From contig OZ023190.1 of the NCBI GenBank assembly GCA_963995505.1, forward strand, positions 6,342,516 to 6,406,515: a stretch of 64,000 nt of DNA, written 5' to 3'. This DNA comes from Hypericum androsaemum. Its lineage: Eukaryota; Streptophyta; Magnoliopsida; Malpighiales; Hypericaceae. Of this stretch, positions 12,950-23,724 are shown in pieces; positions within the stretch are counted from its first letter, which is position 1, and each line of letters opens with the position of its first letter. Under the pieces are notes generated by a model that was given only the letters and a program-made list of their open reading frames with translations, searched no databases and was not told the origin of the DNA. The translations under genes were made by a program, and so were the position numbers.

Positions 12950-12958
12950 GGAAAAGTC

Positions 12959-13489
12959 CACTTTAGTACCCTGTAGTTTGTGTCTTTGACACATAAAGGT
13001 TTGTGGTTTAAAACTCATCAAAGAGGTCCCCTGTGATTTCCCGGGCTCATCAATTAAAGGCTCGGATAGATGTCCGAGCCTAGTCAGCATCCTTGTCACT
13101 TGCCATGTCAGAACGATGACTTTTTTGTCCTACGTGGTGTGCCACGTAGGATTAAAACTTTACCCGAATTTGATAACTTGGCAACTTAAAAAAACAAAAA
13201 TTCATTTTCTTTATACAAACCACGTAGGTTTGTGATTTGAATTTTTTTTTATAGTTGCTACGTCATCAAATTCGGGTAAAATTTTAATCATACGTGGTGT
13301 GCCACGTAGGATAAAAAAGTCATTGTTCTGATATGGCAAGCGACAAGAATGTTGATTAGGCTCGGACATCTATCCGAGCCTTTAATTGATGAGCCCAGGA
13401 AACCACAGGGTACCTCTTTGATGAGTTTTAAACCACAAATCTTTATGTGTCAAAGGTCCAAATTACAGGGTACTAAAGTGGACTTTTTT
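12959..13489. mobile_element. Foldback MULE-type element, 9-bp TSD
   Basis: The left arm (GGGAAAAGTCCACTTTAGTA from 12959) and the right arm (ending AAAGTGGACTTTTTT at 13489) are inverted copies over roughly 250 bp each, so the element is almost one large palindrome. Shared inner blocks include GGCTCGGATAGATGTCCGAG near 13060 and its inverted counterpart near 13360. The 9-bp direct repeat TTTTCATTA flanks it at 12950-12958 and 13490-13498. No coding capacity. Its ends resemble those of the larger element at 13862. Confidence 0.8.
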
Positions 13490-13498
13490 TTTTCATTA

Positions 13499-13861
13499 AT
13501 TAAATATTAGAACGAGTTAATATGGGTAATGCCAGAATGGATTGGGTCCGGAGTGAAGGGGCGATTCTGAATCGTTTGGACTGAAGGACCAATACCGGCA
13601 TGTCACGTTTACGACACCGACAAGCCCAGTTATATGATACCGGCCCGCGTGGCTGTTTTCATTTTTTTCCCGAGATTTTAACTTTTTTGAAAAAAAAACT
13701 CCGCATATCTTCACTCAAAACAGTTCGAAATGGGCCCATTCCGGACCCAATCCAAGCCTTGGGAAATGCATAGTTCATCTAAATTATCTAAACACACACC
13801 TATACAATACGGAATCGAAAAATTCATTATGAAATGGTTACAAAAATTGTTATAACTTATA
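13499..13861. other. Intergenic, with a small inverted-repeat unit
   Basis: A roughly 20-bp near-perfect inverted pair lies at about 13536-13556 (ATGGATTGGGTCCGGAGTG) and 13738-13757, with weaker similarity extending inward for about 50 bp. This could be a 220-bp miniature element, but I cannot define a target-site duplication. Nothing else is recognised. Confidence 0.35.
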
Positions 13862-14460
13862 GGAAAAAGTTTTTTTAGTACCTTGTGATATTACAAATTA
13901 TCACTTGGGTACCATGTAGTTTAAAAATTATTTAACTGGTCCAATTTATTTTAATTTTTATCACTTAGGTCCAGTTAACAATTTTTTTCAAAACGGTGTC
14001 GTTTTGACGCTTATGTGGAGTGCCATGTGGTTGTGACTTTGATTAGTTGATGCTGATAAATTATCAAAATAGTCTCTTTCAATTTACATATATTTTTTTG
14101 AAAAATCTCTTATCCTCCCTTCTAGGGATGACAATGGGTAGGGTATGGATAGGGTCGTATTGGTAGGACCCTACCCATACCCTAGTTTTTTGAGTTAGAC
14201 TCATATTCTACTCTCGATCCTACAAATTTTTTATTGTTAGATTGATACCTTACCCTCCTGGAGACCCAGGGTCCAACCCTTTAACGTTCTACTTTTTGAT
14301 AATTTTTAATCAAAAATTAATTTCTATATAAAATTTAAATAAATTCAAGACATCTACTACGTTACACATCAATATTCAATTAAAAAATAATGAACCATCA
14401 AATTTTGTAATTTAATTTCAATAGTACAAGGTTTTTCCTTTCGAGATTGAAGTACATAAA

Positions 14461-15124
14461 TGTTGGACCTTGGGCCCATCAGGCAAGCAATTATTATTGT
14501 GCCTGATTGGGCCCAGGCCCATCAAGCCTATAAGTTGGGTTGGATGGGCCGGTCAACCCGCGTTGATCGGCACGATGCCACGTAGGCGCCATGTCAGCGT
14601 GACATGGCGTAGACGCAGTTGCCGCCAAAGGTGGCAGCCCATGTGGCGCGCTGACGTGGCGCCACATGTGGCGCGCTCACGTGGTGCCACGTGGCGGACA
14701 TGCAGCCTGAAGTACCACGTGGCGGACATGCAGCCTGAAGTACCACGTGGTGGACATGCGATCTGAAGTGCCACGTGGCACGCCATGTGGCAGACATGCG
14801 GCCCAGTAGTGCCACGTGGCGCATTCTGGTGTGCCAGATTCTGGTGGACCAATTTGTAAGTTTTCCAATAACCACTCAATAAGAAAGGAAAAATTCTGGA
14901 TTAGTTCCTGAATTTTGATCAGATTTTCTATAGAGGAAATCTCGTGAAAATCAATTACGAATCTGTTAAAAAATGATCGTAATTCGACTAGCACGAAGAC
15001 ATTGTGGACCCGAACCTGTGGACCTCTTGCTTCAACAAGTAAGTGATTTATTATTAACGAATTAGGTTGTTAATTGTCTGGCTTCAACACGTAATTACTC
15101 GTTAATTACGCGTTGAAACCTTTA
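14461..15124 (+). repeat. 5' LTR of copia A with G-box-rich tandem repeat
   Basis: 664 bp. U3 is rich in CCACGTGGC words (a perfect G-box/ABRE core). They lie in three tandem 28-bp units at 14686-14769 and in further copies up to about 14822. A splice-donor-like GTAAGT sits in the 3' part at 15039. Confidence 0.9.
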
Positions 15125-15126
15125 AT

Positions 15127-15138
15127 TGGTATTAGAGC
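15127..15138 (+). other. Primer-binding site of copia A
   Basis: TGGTATTAGAGC, one base different from the standard TGGTATCAGAGC (initiator tRNA-Met), two bases after the LTR end. The C-to-T change fits decay after insertion. Confidence 0.8.
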
Positions 15139-17241
15139 ACGGTTGAAACCATGTTTTGATGATGATATGATGTTTCAATTCAAATAATTATGTTATTTTT
15201 TGGGTTAAAAATCGTATTAATTGTGATTTTATTGAAAATCATAATCTGTTGGACTTTAATATAATTAATTTAGAACCAGCGGGACTAAATTAAATTTTGC
15301 CTAACCACGCGGGCAAATTCGCGCACGCGCGAAACCTTAAGGTACCAATCAGAAATTTGATCGCTTACGTGGCACCTGCGTGTCATGGACTTCGGTACAA
15401 TTTTTGAAAAACTTGAGGATTAATTAGAAATTTACCCAAAAATCCCCAAATCAACAGAACCCTAATCAGGCGATTTGGGGGCGTTTTTCCCCAAATCAAA
15501 TTCTGTCGATTTAGTCAGAAATCCGACCATTTCGACGCCGTAGATCGACGATAGTCGATTCTTCGGCTTCCCGTCGACGTTTCGATACCACGTTTGTGGA
15601 TCGACGTCACCGGAATTGCGAGATTGAAGCCGACGACGGCAGAGAGGCGCAGAACGGAGAAGACGACCGCGACGGAGAATGGCCGCACGACAGCCTGCGA
15701 CGCTGATACGGACGTGCTCGCGACACCACGGCGAGTCAATTGCGATCGGTCTCGGCCGTTGGTTTGCCGCCGTTGCTCGGCGGTCGTAGGCAGAGCGGCG
15801 GTCGGGTTTTCGGCGTTCGCTGGAGAAGAGAGAGAAAGTTGAAGGGGAAAATATGCGAGGGACAAAATCGTAATTTCACGATTTTTCCCGAAAATATTTA
15901 TACCCGGGTTAGGAAAATCAAAAAACGGACGGATTGGCCTGGTTTCTTGGTTCGACCTAACCCGATTTACGGTCAATTTTGACTTAAGTCAAAAAATTGG
16001 ACTTAAATTATTGGGTTTTTCCTCTTTTAATTGGATAAAATCAGTTTTTATTCAATTAAAATCCAATAAATTGATAAAAATTTTGAGAAATTTTTGTCAA
16101 TTAGGTTTATTAAAATTATAACGATATTTTTAATAAACTTAAAAAGAAAATATTTTAGAACGAGTTCCGAGATATGTTAAATTTAACTAAAATCACATGA
16201 ATTGATCCATAGTATGATCATCAAAAGATTGAAAAATGAGATTTTCAATCCTATTTTGGGAGAATATGAGAATTAACCCGAAATTGAATTGCAATTGTTG
16301 CAAGATTTGATGGCTTCTGAAGGAAGGTATCTGAACTACTGTGCAATGGAAGTTCGACAAAAGGTTCTGAAGCGCCGTTTACCGCTGCGTGTGCCTAAGG
16401 ATGACATGTATGTTATCGTTGAGCACATCGAGGATGTTCACCGGGAGATGCAAGACTGCATCTGGGCCGGAGGGTATGATCATGGAGAGGACTGGCCCTC
16501 CATGTTTCAAGACCTCCTGGTCACGCTGAAAATCCGTGAAGATATGTGTGTCTTCTCGGAGCCTGAGTTCAATACCCATAGAGATGCCCTCTATGGTTTG
16601 ATCCACTATCTCGAGGAGAGGGGTCTTCGCAGAGAAATGATACCTTCTCTTGTTCTGGAGCTGCGAAGCGGTTTGATCTTGAACCGCTACCTCGCTAAGG
16701 AATACTATTACAGTTTTCCTTCGCTCCTGATCATCTGGATTATGGAATCGATCCCGGTTCTGGCGGTGAATTTAGAACTTTCCACCGGATCGTCCTCGCA
16801 CCCGTTCCCCACAGGATCGTCCTCGGACCCGGATCCAGATATGTATCTGATTCTCCTACCAGATCGCCTGGACATCCGATCCCTGTGTGATTACATGTTA
16901 TGTATAACTGTCCTCATGTACATATGTTATTTTTGGGAGACTTTTGTACAATAGGTAGAGACCTTGTCTGAGTTTTTGTGCATGTACGAGCACACTCAGA
17001 GTGTACAAATGCAAGTGTCAAATATGTAATTAAATAAAGATGTTTGTTTAATTGCTTCCACTTGAGTTTGAAGTTTAAAATTAATACTTGAATGGTGAGG
17101 GGAAGCATGCCCGCGACCCACTTCGATTTTGAGATTAATTAAGGACTTCATATCGTTAAAAGTTATGAGTGAATAGTAAATTGTATCATATTGCCAAATC
17201 AAAATTCTAATATGTTCTCATATTAAAAAATCCCTATAGAG
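15139..17241 (+). other. Leader of copia A, putatively spliced
   Basis: 2.1 kb from primer-binding site to gag. It begins with a GC-rich block (15530-15830) and becomes AT-rich. The part just before gag (about 17040-17241) matches the leader of element B around 27717-27949, sharing the word 'ggtgaggggaa'. It ends CCCTATAGAG|ATG, an acceptor-like context. Together with GTAAGT in U5 this would allow splicing of gag mRNA. Confidence 0.4.
16289..16954 (+). CDS. Uncharacterised 221-codon ORF in the leader of copia A
   Basis: An open frame between the 5' LTR and gag (MQLLQDLMASEGRYLNYCAM...), perhaps starting at the internal methionine of MASEGRY (16310). No retroelement domain is recognised. The N-terminal two thirds is charged and helical-looking with a tyrosine-rich YLAKEYYYSF. 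A proline/serine-rich piece with two GSSSxP repeats follows, and then a hydrophobic tail. It is noticeably more GC-rich than the leader around it. Related element B has a leader of similar length but lacks this segment, so the segment looks like an insertion or captured sequence. It lies inside the putative leader intron (15039-17239). It could be a fragment of a captured host gene or a chance ORF; no function is proposed. Confidence 0.45.
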   Translation: MQLLQDLMASEGRYLNYCAMEVRQKVLKRRLPLRVPKDDMYVIVEHIEDVHREMQDCIWAGGYDHGEDWPSMFQDLLVTLKIREDMCVFSEPEFNTHRDALYGLIHYLEERGLRREMIPSLVLELRSGLILNRYLAKEYYYSFPSLLIIWIMESIPVLAVNLELSTGSSSHPFPTGSSSDPDPDMYLILLPDRLDIRSLCDYMLCITVLMYICYFWETFVQ

Positions 17242-20200
17242 ATGTCAGTTGCTTCTAGATCCATCATAGCTGAGCTAAACCGTGAATTAAAACTCAACGG
17301 TAAAAACTATGAGAATTGGAGCATGAAAATCCAATATGTGCTTGAGGAACAAGAGGTTCTGGAGCACATACATGTGATAATGGATGAGCCTGAAGAAGGC
17401 ACAACTGCTCAACATAAGCGAGACAAAGAAGCTTATGTTATTTGGAAGAGAAAGAACACTACTGCTCGATTGATTTTGCTAAGTTCAATGATGGATGATT
17501 TCACCCAACAATTTCGCGTGCATGACAACGCGAAGGAGTTATGGGATGCTCTCAAACAAAAATTCGGAAAGCTTTCAGTGTCAAATCTGCATGCTTTGAC
17601 CATAAGTTTTGACACCTTTAAAAAGCGTCCGGAGGTTCCCATGAGGAAACACTTGAGAGTGATGTCCAATATGATCAGTGAACTAGCAGAGGCTGGTCAC
17701 ATACTTAGCAACGAGCAGCAGATTCAAGCTGTCATCCGTTCTCTACCACCAAGTTGGGAACAGATGAAGATGAATCTTACCCATTCCGATCATTTAGTAA
17801 CATTTGATGATGTTGCCAGACACCTTGAGCTGGAGGAAGATCGCCTCCTAGCTATGAAATCCCACCCTGAAGCCCATTCAATTTGTTAAAGGGAAGGGTA
17901 AGTGTAAACAAACTCCAAAGGCTGAAAACCATTGAACCAAGTTGGATGGCTCCAAGGCTAAAAAGAATAAGTGGTTTAACATTTCAAAAGTGAAATGTTT
18001 TAACTATCAACAAAAGGGACATTTTGCAAAAGATTACAAGATGCCCAAGCAGGTACATCTAAACTCAAGTGTGAGTAAGTTGTATGTATCCTCTTGTACC
18101 CTTCTAACTGAGTCACATTCTATATGGGTGATTGATTCAGGAGCGACAGACCACATAGCTAGAGACCGTTGTTCATTCGTTGAATACAGGCGGTTGCTGG
18201 CTGGAGCAAAAACTATTTTTATTGGTAACAACTCATGCGTGGATGTGAAAGGCCTGGGCACTTGTAGATTACACCTTCGTGGTGGTCGTGCCCTTCTTTT
18301 ACATGACGTGTTGTTTGCTCCAGACATTCGAAGGAACCTGATCTCAGTTTTGGCCTTAATGTCTTTAGGTTTTCGGTTGTCGTTTGAGGACGACACGTTA
18401 GATTATTTTTGGATGATACATATTTTGGCCTTGGATATATATCTGAAGGTTTTTTGATTCTGGATATTGATCCTTGTGAAAGTTTTTCCTTTGTCACCAA
18501 TTCAAACTCATCAGAGGATGATATTAAACTATGGCATTCTACACTTGGCCACATCGGTCAGGATCGTTTAAACCGTCTAGCTAAGGCATGACTGTTGGAA
18601 ATATAGAAAAATCTATATTACCCAAATGCGTATCCTGTCTAGAAGGGAAAAGCACTAGGAAACCTTTCGGTACTGGAGCTAGAGCCAAATTTCTACTACA
18701 ATTAGTCCATTCTGACATATGTTGTCCAATGAACGTGAGGGCAAGGCATGGAGCATATTACTTTCATCACCTTCATTGACGACTATACTAGATATGGTTT
18801 AATATACCTGATTTCTCACAAGTCTGAAGCCTTAAACTGCTTCATGACATACATGAGTTTTGTTGAGAATCAGAAGGATAGAAAGATAAAGGCCTTACGA
18901 ACTGATCGTGGCCGTGAATATCTTTCTGATGAGTTCAAAGCTCTATGCATTGAAAAAGGGATTGAACATCAGTTGTCCATTCCTAATACACCCCAGCAAA
19001 ACGGAGTTGCTGAAAGAAGGAATAGAACCCTTCTTGATATGGTTAGATCGATGATGGCAGAGGCAAGTTTGCCTATATCATTCTATGGACATGCGCTCCT
19101 GACTGCCGCATACGTTCTAAACCGTGTTCCCTCTAAGTTTGTTACAGCCACTCTTTACGAAATGTGGACAGATCGGAAGCCCGATTTATCCTATTTTAAG
19201 CCATGGGGGTATGCATCCTATGTGCATTCTACCTCAAGTACTTTCGGTAAACTAGGACCGAGAGGTAGAAAAAGTATCTTTATAAGATACCCAGAGATAT
19301 CTAAAGGGTACGTGTTCGTGGGTGAACTGGACAATAGACATGTAACAGAATTTGGATCACGCGATGTCACATTTTTGGAAAATGAATTTCCAAAGTTGGG
19401 AAAGGTTAGTGATGACCTTACCCTTTATGAGACAAATGAACCAGAGTCATCTGGATCACTTCTTCCGAGTGGGAGAATTGAGGAGGAAGATAGAGATTGT
19501 CCAACTTAAAATAATTCGGAAGGTCGTGATCTGAGTCCTGAAAGGAAGGTAATTCCTTATTTCAGTGGGAGTACAGTATTTTCACCCAGTGGGAGTGTGA
19601 TTCCTGGATATGATGAATATATGAGAGATGTTTATCAAAACTGAGAATACCGTAGGTCTACCAGAACTAGCATACCACGCCGACGATTTGACATCGAAGG
19701 CGAGGCTAATGCATTCTTGGTATCACTAAAGAAATTTGGTGGTCCAAGTGAAATTCTTCTGGCCATCCTGCAGGATGAAGATGAACCAAAGAATGCATCT
19801 GGAGTTTTGTCATCTCCAACACGAAATGAATGGATGAATGTAATGGAAGAAGAAATGTATTCTATGATCAAAAACCAGGTTTGGGATCTGGTTGACCTAC
19901 CTAAAGGGCGTAGGGCAATTGGGAATCAGTGGATTCTCAAAATCAAGCAAAATGCAGATGGCAGTATCGAAAGATACAAAGCGCGTTTGGTTGTCCAAGG
20001 GTTTAAACAATAGGCTGGGATAGACTACGAGGAGACTTTTGCACCTGTTGCTAGATTTACATCAATTAGGGTCATTTTAGCTATGGTTGCTAACATGAAT
20101 CTAGAATTACATCAAATAGATGTAAAGACTGCTTTTCTCCATGGAGAATTGGATGAAGAAATCTACATGATTCAGCCTGAGGGCTACATTCAAAAAGGCT

Positions 20201-21278
20201 GCGAACATAAAGTTTGCAAATTGAATAGATCAATTTATGGCCTTAACCAGTCATCTAGACAGTGGTATATTCGCTTTCATAATACGATCATGCAGCATAA
20301 TTTTATAATGATAGACGAAGATATGTTAAGCGATCAGGAAAGAAGTTTGTTATCATCACTTTATATGTTGATGACATACTTTTAGCTGAAAATGACATGG
20401 GATTTTTTGTCGAAATCAAAGATTGGTTATCTTCCAACTTTGAAATGAAAGACATGGGTGAAGCGGATTACATACTCGGAGTTAAGATTTTGAGGAATCG
20501 TTCGAAAAGAATAGTGTCTCTTTCACAAGAAACATATATTCGCAAAGTAGTAGAACGTTTCAATTGTGATCACAGTAACCCAAAGTATGTCCCATTGGTT
20601 AAAGATCATAATTTGGGTAAGGACATGTGCCCAAAAACAGCTAAACAACGTGGGAACATGGAGAAGATTCATTATGCCAATGCAGTTGGATGCCTGATGT
20701 ACGCGATATTGTGTAATAGACCTGATATTTGCTATGCTGTTGGGATAGCAAGTAGATATCAGTCTGATCCAGGCAGTGCTCACTGGAAGGCTGTCAAAGG
20801 AATTTTGAAATATTTGAACACTACTGCAAAATACTCCTTGTGCTATCAAGACCGTGACCTGATATTGAGTGGCTATACTGATGCTGATTGGAGAGGCGAT
20901 GTGGATAAGAAAAAGTCTACATCTGGATTCGTTTTCTTGTTGAACGGGGGTGCTATCTCATGGAGCAGTAAGAAGCAAACATGTGTATCCCTGTCAATAA
21001 TGGAAGCAAAATATGTAGCTTCAGCTCATGCTGCACAAGAAGCGGTATGTGACAACCAGGCAGCTATAGCATATGCTAAGGATCCTAGATTCCATAGCAG
21101 GGTTAAGCATATATATATTAAATTTTACTTTGTTAGAAATTTAATAAAATATAAAGAACTGTGTATGAAACATATATCTACACGAGATATGGCCGCAGAT
21201 CCAATAACTAAAGCATTACCTCGAGAAGTGTTCGAGAAACATGTTAAGTCACTGGGTTTACGACGGTTTCATTTGTAA
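17242..21278 (+). pseudogene. gag-pol of copia A, broken
   Basis: Gag starts at 17242 (MSVASRSIIAELNRELKLNG) and loses frame near 17889. The zinc knuckle at about 17995 is degenerate: two of its cysteines are tyrosine (CFNYQQKGHFAKDY). Protease is at about 18125 (WVIDSGATDH). GAG-pre-integrase LWHSTLGHIGQDRL is at about 18532, and integrase at 18680-19200 (TPQQNGVAERRNRTLLDM). Reverse transcriptase is at about 19860-20390 (VKTAFLHGELDEEIYM), with a TAG at about 20012 after GFKQ. RNase H is at about 20870-21278 (YTDADWRGD). Several stops and shifts make it non-functional. The motifs are seen; enzymatic roles follow from the family. Confidence 0.9.
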
Positions 21279-22220
21279 TCTAATTAGTTGGAATAAAGGA
21301 GTTTTATTTGGCAATATGAGTTATTTATGAAACATGTCGGACAGAGAAGTAGCTCACTCACACGGGTGTTTACCTCAGTGGGAGTCAAGAAGCTGATTCC
21401 TAGATGAGATGAGGCAGTTATTGGACATTCATAAGTGCATGTCCTATGACAGAATGCCGTCTTGCTCAAGAGCAAGTTTCCTTATGGGATGCAGGAATAA
21501 GTTGCTGTATTTGAATTTTCTACAATCCATATGATAAGATATAAGTGGAACTTATCATACTGTCTGTCCTATTAGCCTAGAGTTAAGCTAAGGCTGATAC
21601 TCTAGTATGGTGTTAAATAACATGTGTTCCTTTAAAAAGGAAAATACACTGTAACACGTGATCAGTATCATGTGTGGTACTCAACCACTGGATGGGATGA
21701 AAATGTTGAGTGATTTCACAATCCCTGGTGTGAGACCAATTTTTGAGAACTGTGATTCCCGAAGCCTACCCTTAAGATCCTAAACGTATTCTGGAAGTAT
21801 GATCCAGTGCTGCTAGCTTGGAAAGTTCATGAAAAGGTTATGGCATAGCGATTCGACCTGGCAGGGCTGACCAGAAAAGTAGGCTGTATCATTATGAAAA
21901 GAATATAGTTAAGGGAGAAGGAACTCTGTTCATCACATTCCGAGTTTCGTGGTTCAGGTGCACCAATTGTATTGAAAAGTACAATAGTGAACCCGAATAT
22001 AATTGTTTGAAATCACTGATATGAACAATGGAATGTGACATGAGTCCTGGGATAATAGCATATATTATACAAGAAGGTTGTCGAGATGCTATTATTCAAG
22101 TAGCCTGAGTGTCTGTGCTCTTGAATTTGGCTTAACATACTCGACGTGTGTTGGTCGCACGAAATCTTTTAAAGAAATCTGATAACTGTTGATCAAGGTC
22201 AATAATAATTGAGTGGGAGA
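21279..22220 (+). other. Long conserved 3' non-coding module of copia A, ending in the polypurine tract
   Basis: 942 bp between the RNase H stop and the 3' LTR. It aligns by eye along its length with 32051-33134 of element B: 'cactcacacgggtgtttacctcagtggg', 'gatactctagtatggtgtt', 'ggaagtatga...cagtgc.gcta' and 'gattcgacctggca.ggct' are shared. There is no long ORF. It ends GAGTGGGAGA, the plus-strand priming purine tract, at 22211-22220. Confidence 0.75.
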
Positions 22221-22840
22221 TGTTGGACCTTGGGCCCATCAGACAATTATTATTGTGCCTGATTGGGCCCAGGCCCATCAGGCCCACAAGTTGGGTTGGA
22301 TGGGCCGGTCAACCCGCGTTGACTGGCCTGATGCCACGTAGGCACCACGTCAGCGTGATGTGGCGCTGATGCAGTTGCCGCCAAAGGTGGCGGCCCACGT
22401 GGGGCACTGACGTGGTGCCACGTGGCAGCCATGCGATCCGAAGTGCCACATGGCACGCCATATGGCAGACATGCGGCCCAGTAGTGCCGCGTGTCGCCAC
22501 ATGGCGTGCCACGTGGCGTATTCTGGTGTGCCGGATTTCTCTATAAAAGGGAAATTCGGCTGGACCAATTTGTAAGTTTTTCAATAACCACTCAATTAGA
22601 AAGGAAAAATTCTTGACTAGTTCCTGAATTTTGATCAGATTTTCTATAGAGAAAATCTCGTGAAAATCAATTACGAATCCGTTAAAACATGATCGTAATT
22701 TGACTAGCACGAAGACATTGTGGACCCGAACCTGTGGACCTCTTGCTTCAACAAGTAAGTGATTTATTATTAATGAATTAGTTTATTAATTGTCCGGCTT
22801 TAACAATTAATTACTCGTTAATTACGCGTTGAAACCTTCA
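22221..22840 (+). repeat. 3' LTR of copia A
   Basis: 620 bp, homologous to 14461-15124 but shorter in the G-box repeat region, with one corresponding unit in place of three. Contains TATAAAAG at about 22542, a plausible TATA box. Confidence 0.9.
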
Positions 22841-23218
22841 ATAAACAATTCAACAAAAGAAATATATAGAATGCTGGCTTATAGTGATCCATCATGCATT
22901 CCATCTTCTAAGCTAGTTGTATAATAACATAATAAATATGTTAAACTTAACCATAAAATATATTATATATATTATCAATAGGATCTAACTAGGGTCTAAT
23001 TAGTTTAGATTTTAAAGTATGGTAAAAATGTAAGGGTAGGGTGTGACTCACAGGGTTTAATTTTGGATTCATACCTTACCTTAGACCCTATTTCTAAATA
23101 TGGCCCCATATTTATACCCTACCTTAGACCCAGTCAAAGTCAACATACGCTAGACCAGTAGGATAAGGGTAGGGTCCGACCCATATGTATGGGTATTTCT
23201 GCCATCCCTACTCCCCTC

Positions 23219-23719
23219 TCTAATTCTCTCTCTTCCCTTATCCTCCTCCTCTCTCTTCTGGTCTCTTCCCCCTCCTCCTCCTCCTCTCTTTCTCTCACCC
23301 ATCCTGCGACCCCCATCTCCCTCCTCTCCCTAAATCCACCGCCCTTTCCCGCTTCCCGAAAGGCTCAGGGCGGCCAGATTCTAAAACAACTATCACTGAT
23401 TCAAAGCTAATCATAAGAAGACTCTCACTGCTCTCCTAATACTGTACACCAATTAATTCCAAATTGAAACAAAAATCTCAAAGTTCTCAAATCAAATTAT
23501 CTTCCATCATCAAGCACACGACATTCTCATCATCAGCATTTCTAAATTGAGTCGGTGCAGATCTTTCTCTCTATATCTCAATTAAACTCGCAAAAAAAAA
23601 TCCAAAAATACAAAAGATTCCCAGAGGAAAAAAGGAAGAGGTAGTACGGAATGGCGCATGACTTAAATTATTTTCCCCGAAAATATATTCATCTTCTCCT
23701 CCCTTTCTTCTTCTTCTTC
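23219..23719. other. Interior of the MULE-like element, CT-rich
   Basis: Pyrimidine-rich, low-complexity sequence (CTC and CTT repeats at 23215-23300 and 23690-23724) with a GC-rich piece near 23330-23370. No recognisable gene. The terminal CTT run was the target of the solo LTR insertion. Confidence 0.5.
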
Positions 23720-23724
23720 TTCTT

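Larger units (their letters stand above)
14461..22840 (+). mobile_element. Ty1/copia element A, full length but coding-dead
   Basis: The LTRs at 14461-15124 and 22221-22840 begin TGTTGGACCTTGGGCCC. The 5-bp target duplication ATAAA is present at 14456-14460 and 22841-22845. The 5' LTR ends TTTA where the 3' LTR ends TTCA. In order it holds the primer-binding site, a leader of about 2.1 kb with an extra ORF, gag, protease, integrase, reverse transcriptase, RNase H, about 940 bp of non-coding sequence, a purine tract and the 3' LTR. The LTRs differ by many substitutions and by repeat number, so this is an old insertion. Gag-pol is closely related to that of element B. Confidence 0.93.
14123..23210. 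mobile_element. Non-autonomous hAT element split by copia A
   Basis: Begins TAGGGATGACAATGGGTAGG and ends TTTCTGCCATCCCTA, the classic plant hAT terminal motif. Both ends carry inverted 'gggtagggt' and 'ggaccctaccc' blocks. The 8-bp flanks are CTCCCTTC (14115-14122) and CTCCCCTC (23211-23218), a 7/8 match. Without copia A (14461-22840 plus its duplication) the element is about 0.7 kb and has no transposase. Confidence 0.8.

Noticed and set aside
14553..14994. Long open frames antisense to the copia A LTR
   Set aside because: They arise from the GC-rich 28-bp tandem units lacking stops; the same pattern recurs in the 3' LTR (22250-22710).
15515..15982. Open frames of 80-150 codons on both strands in the copia A leader
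   Set aside because: All lie in a GC-rich leader block, overlap one another, and show no domain; a comparable block is in the B leader without a conserved frame.
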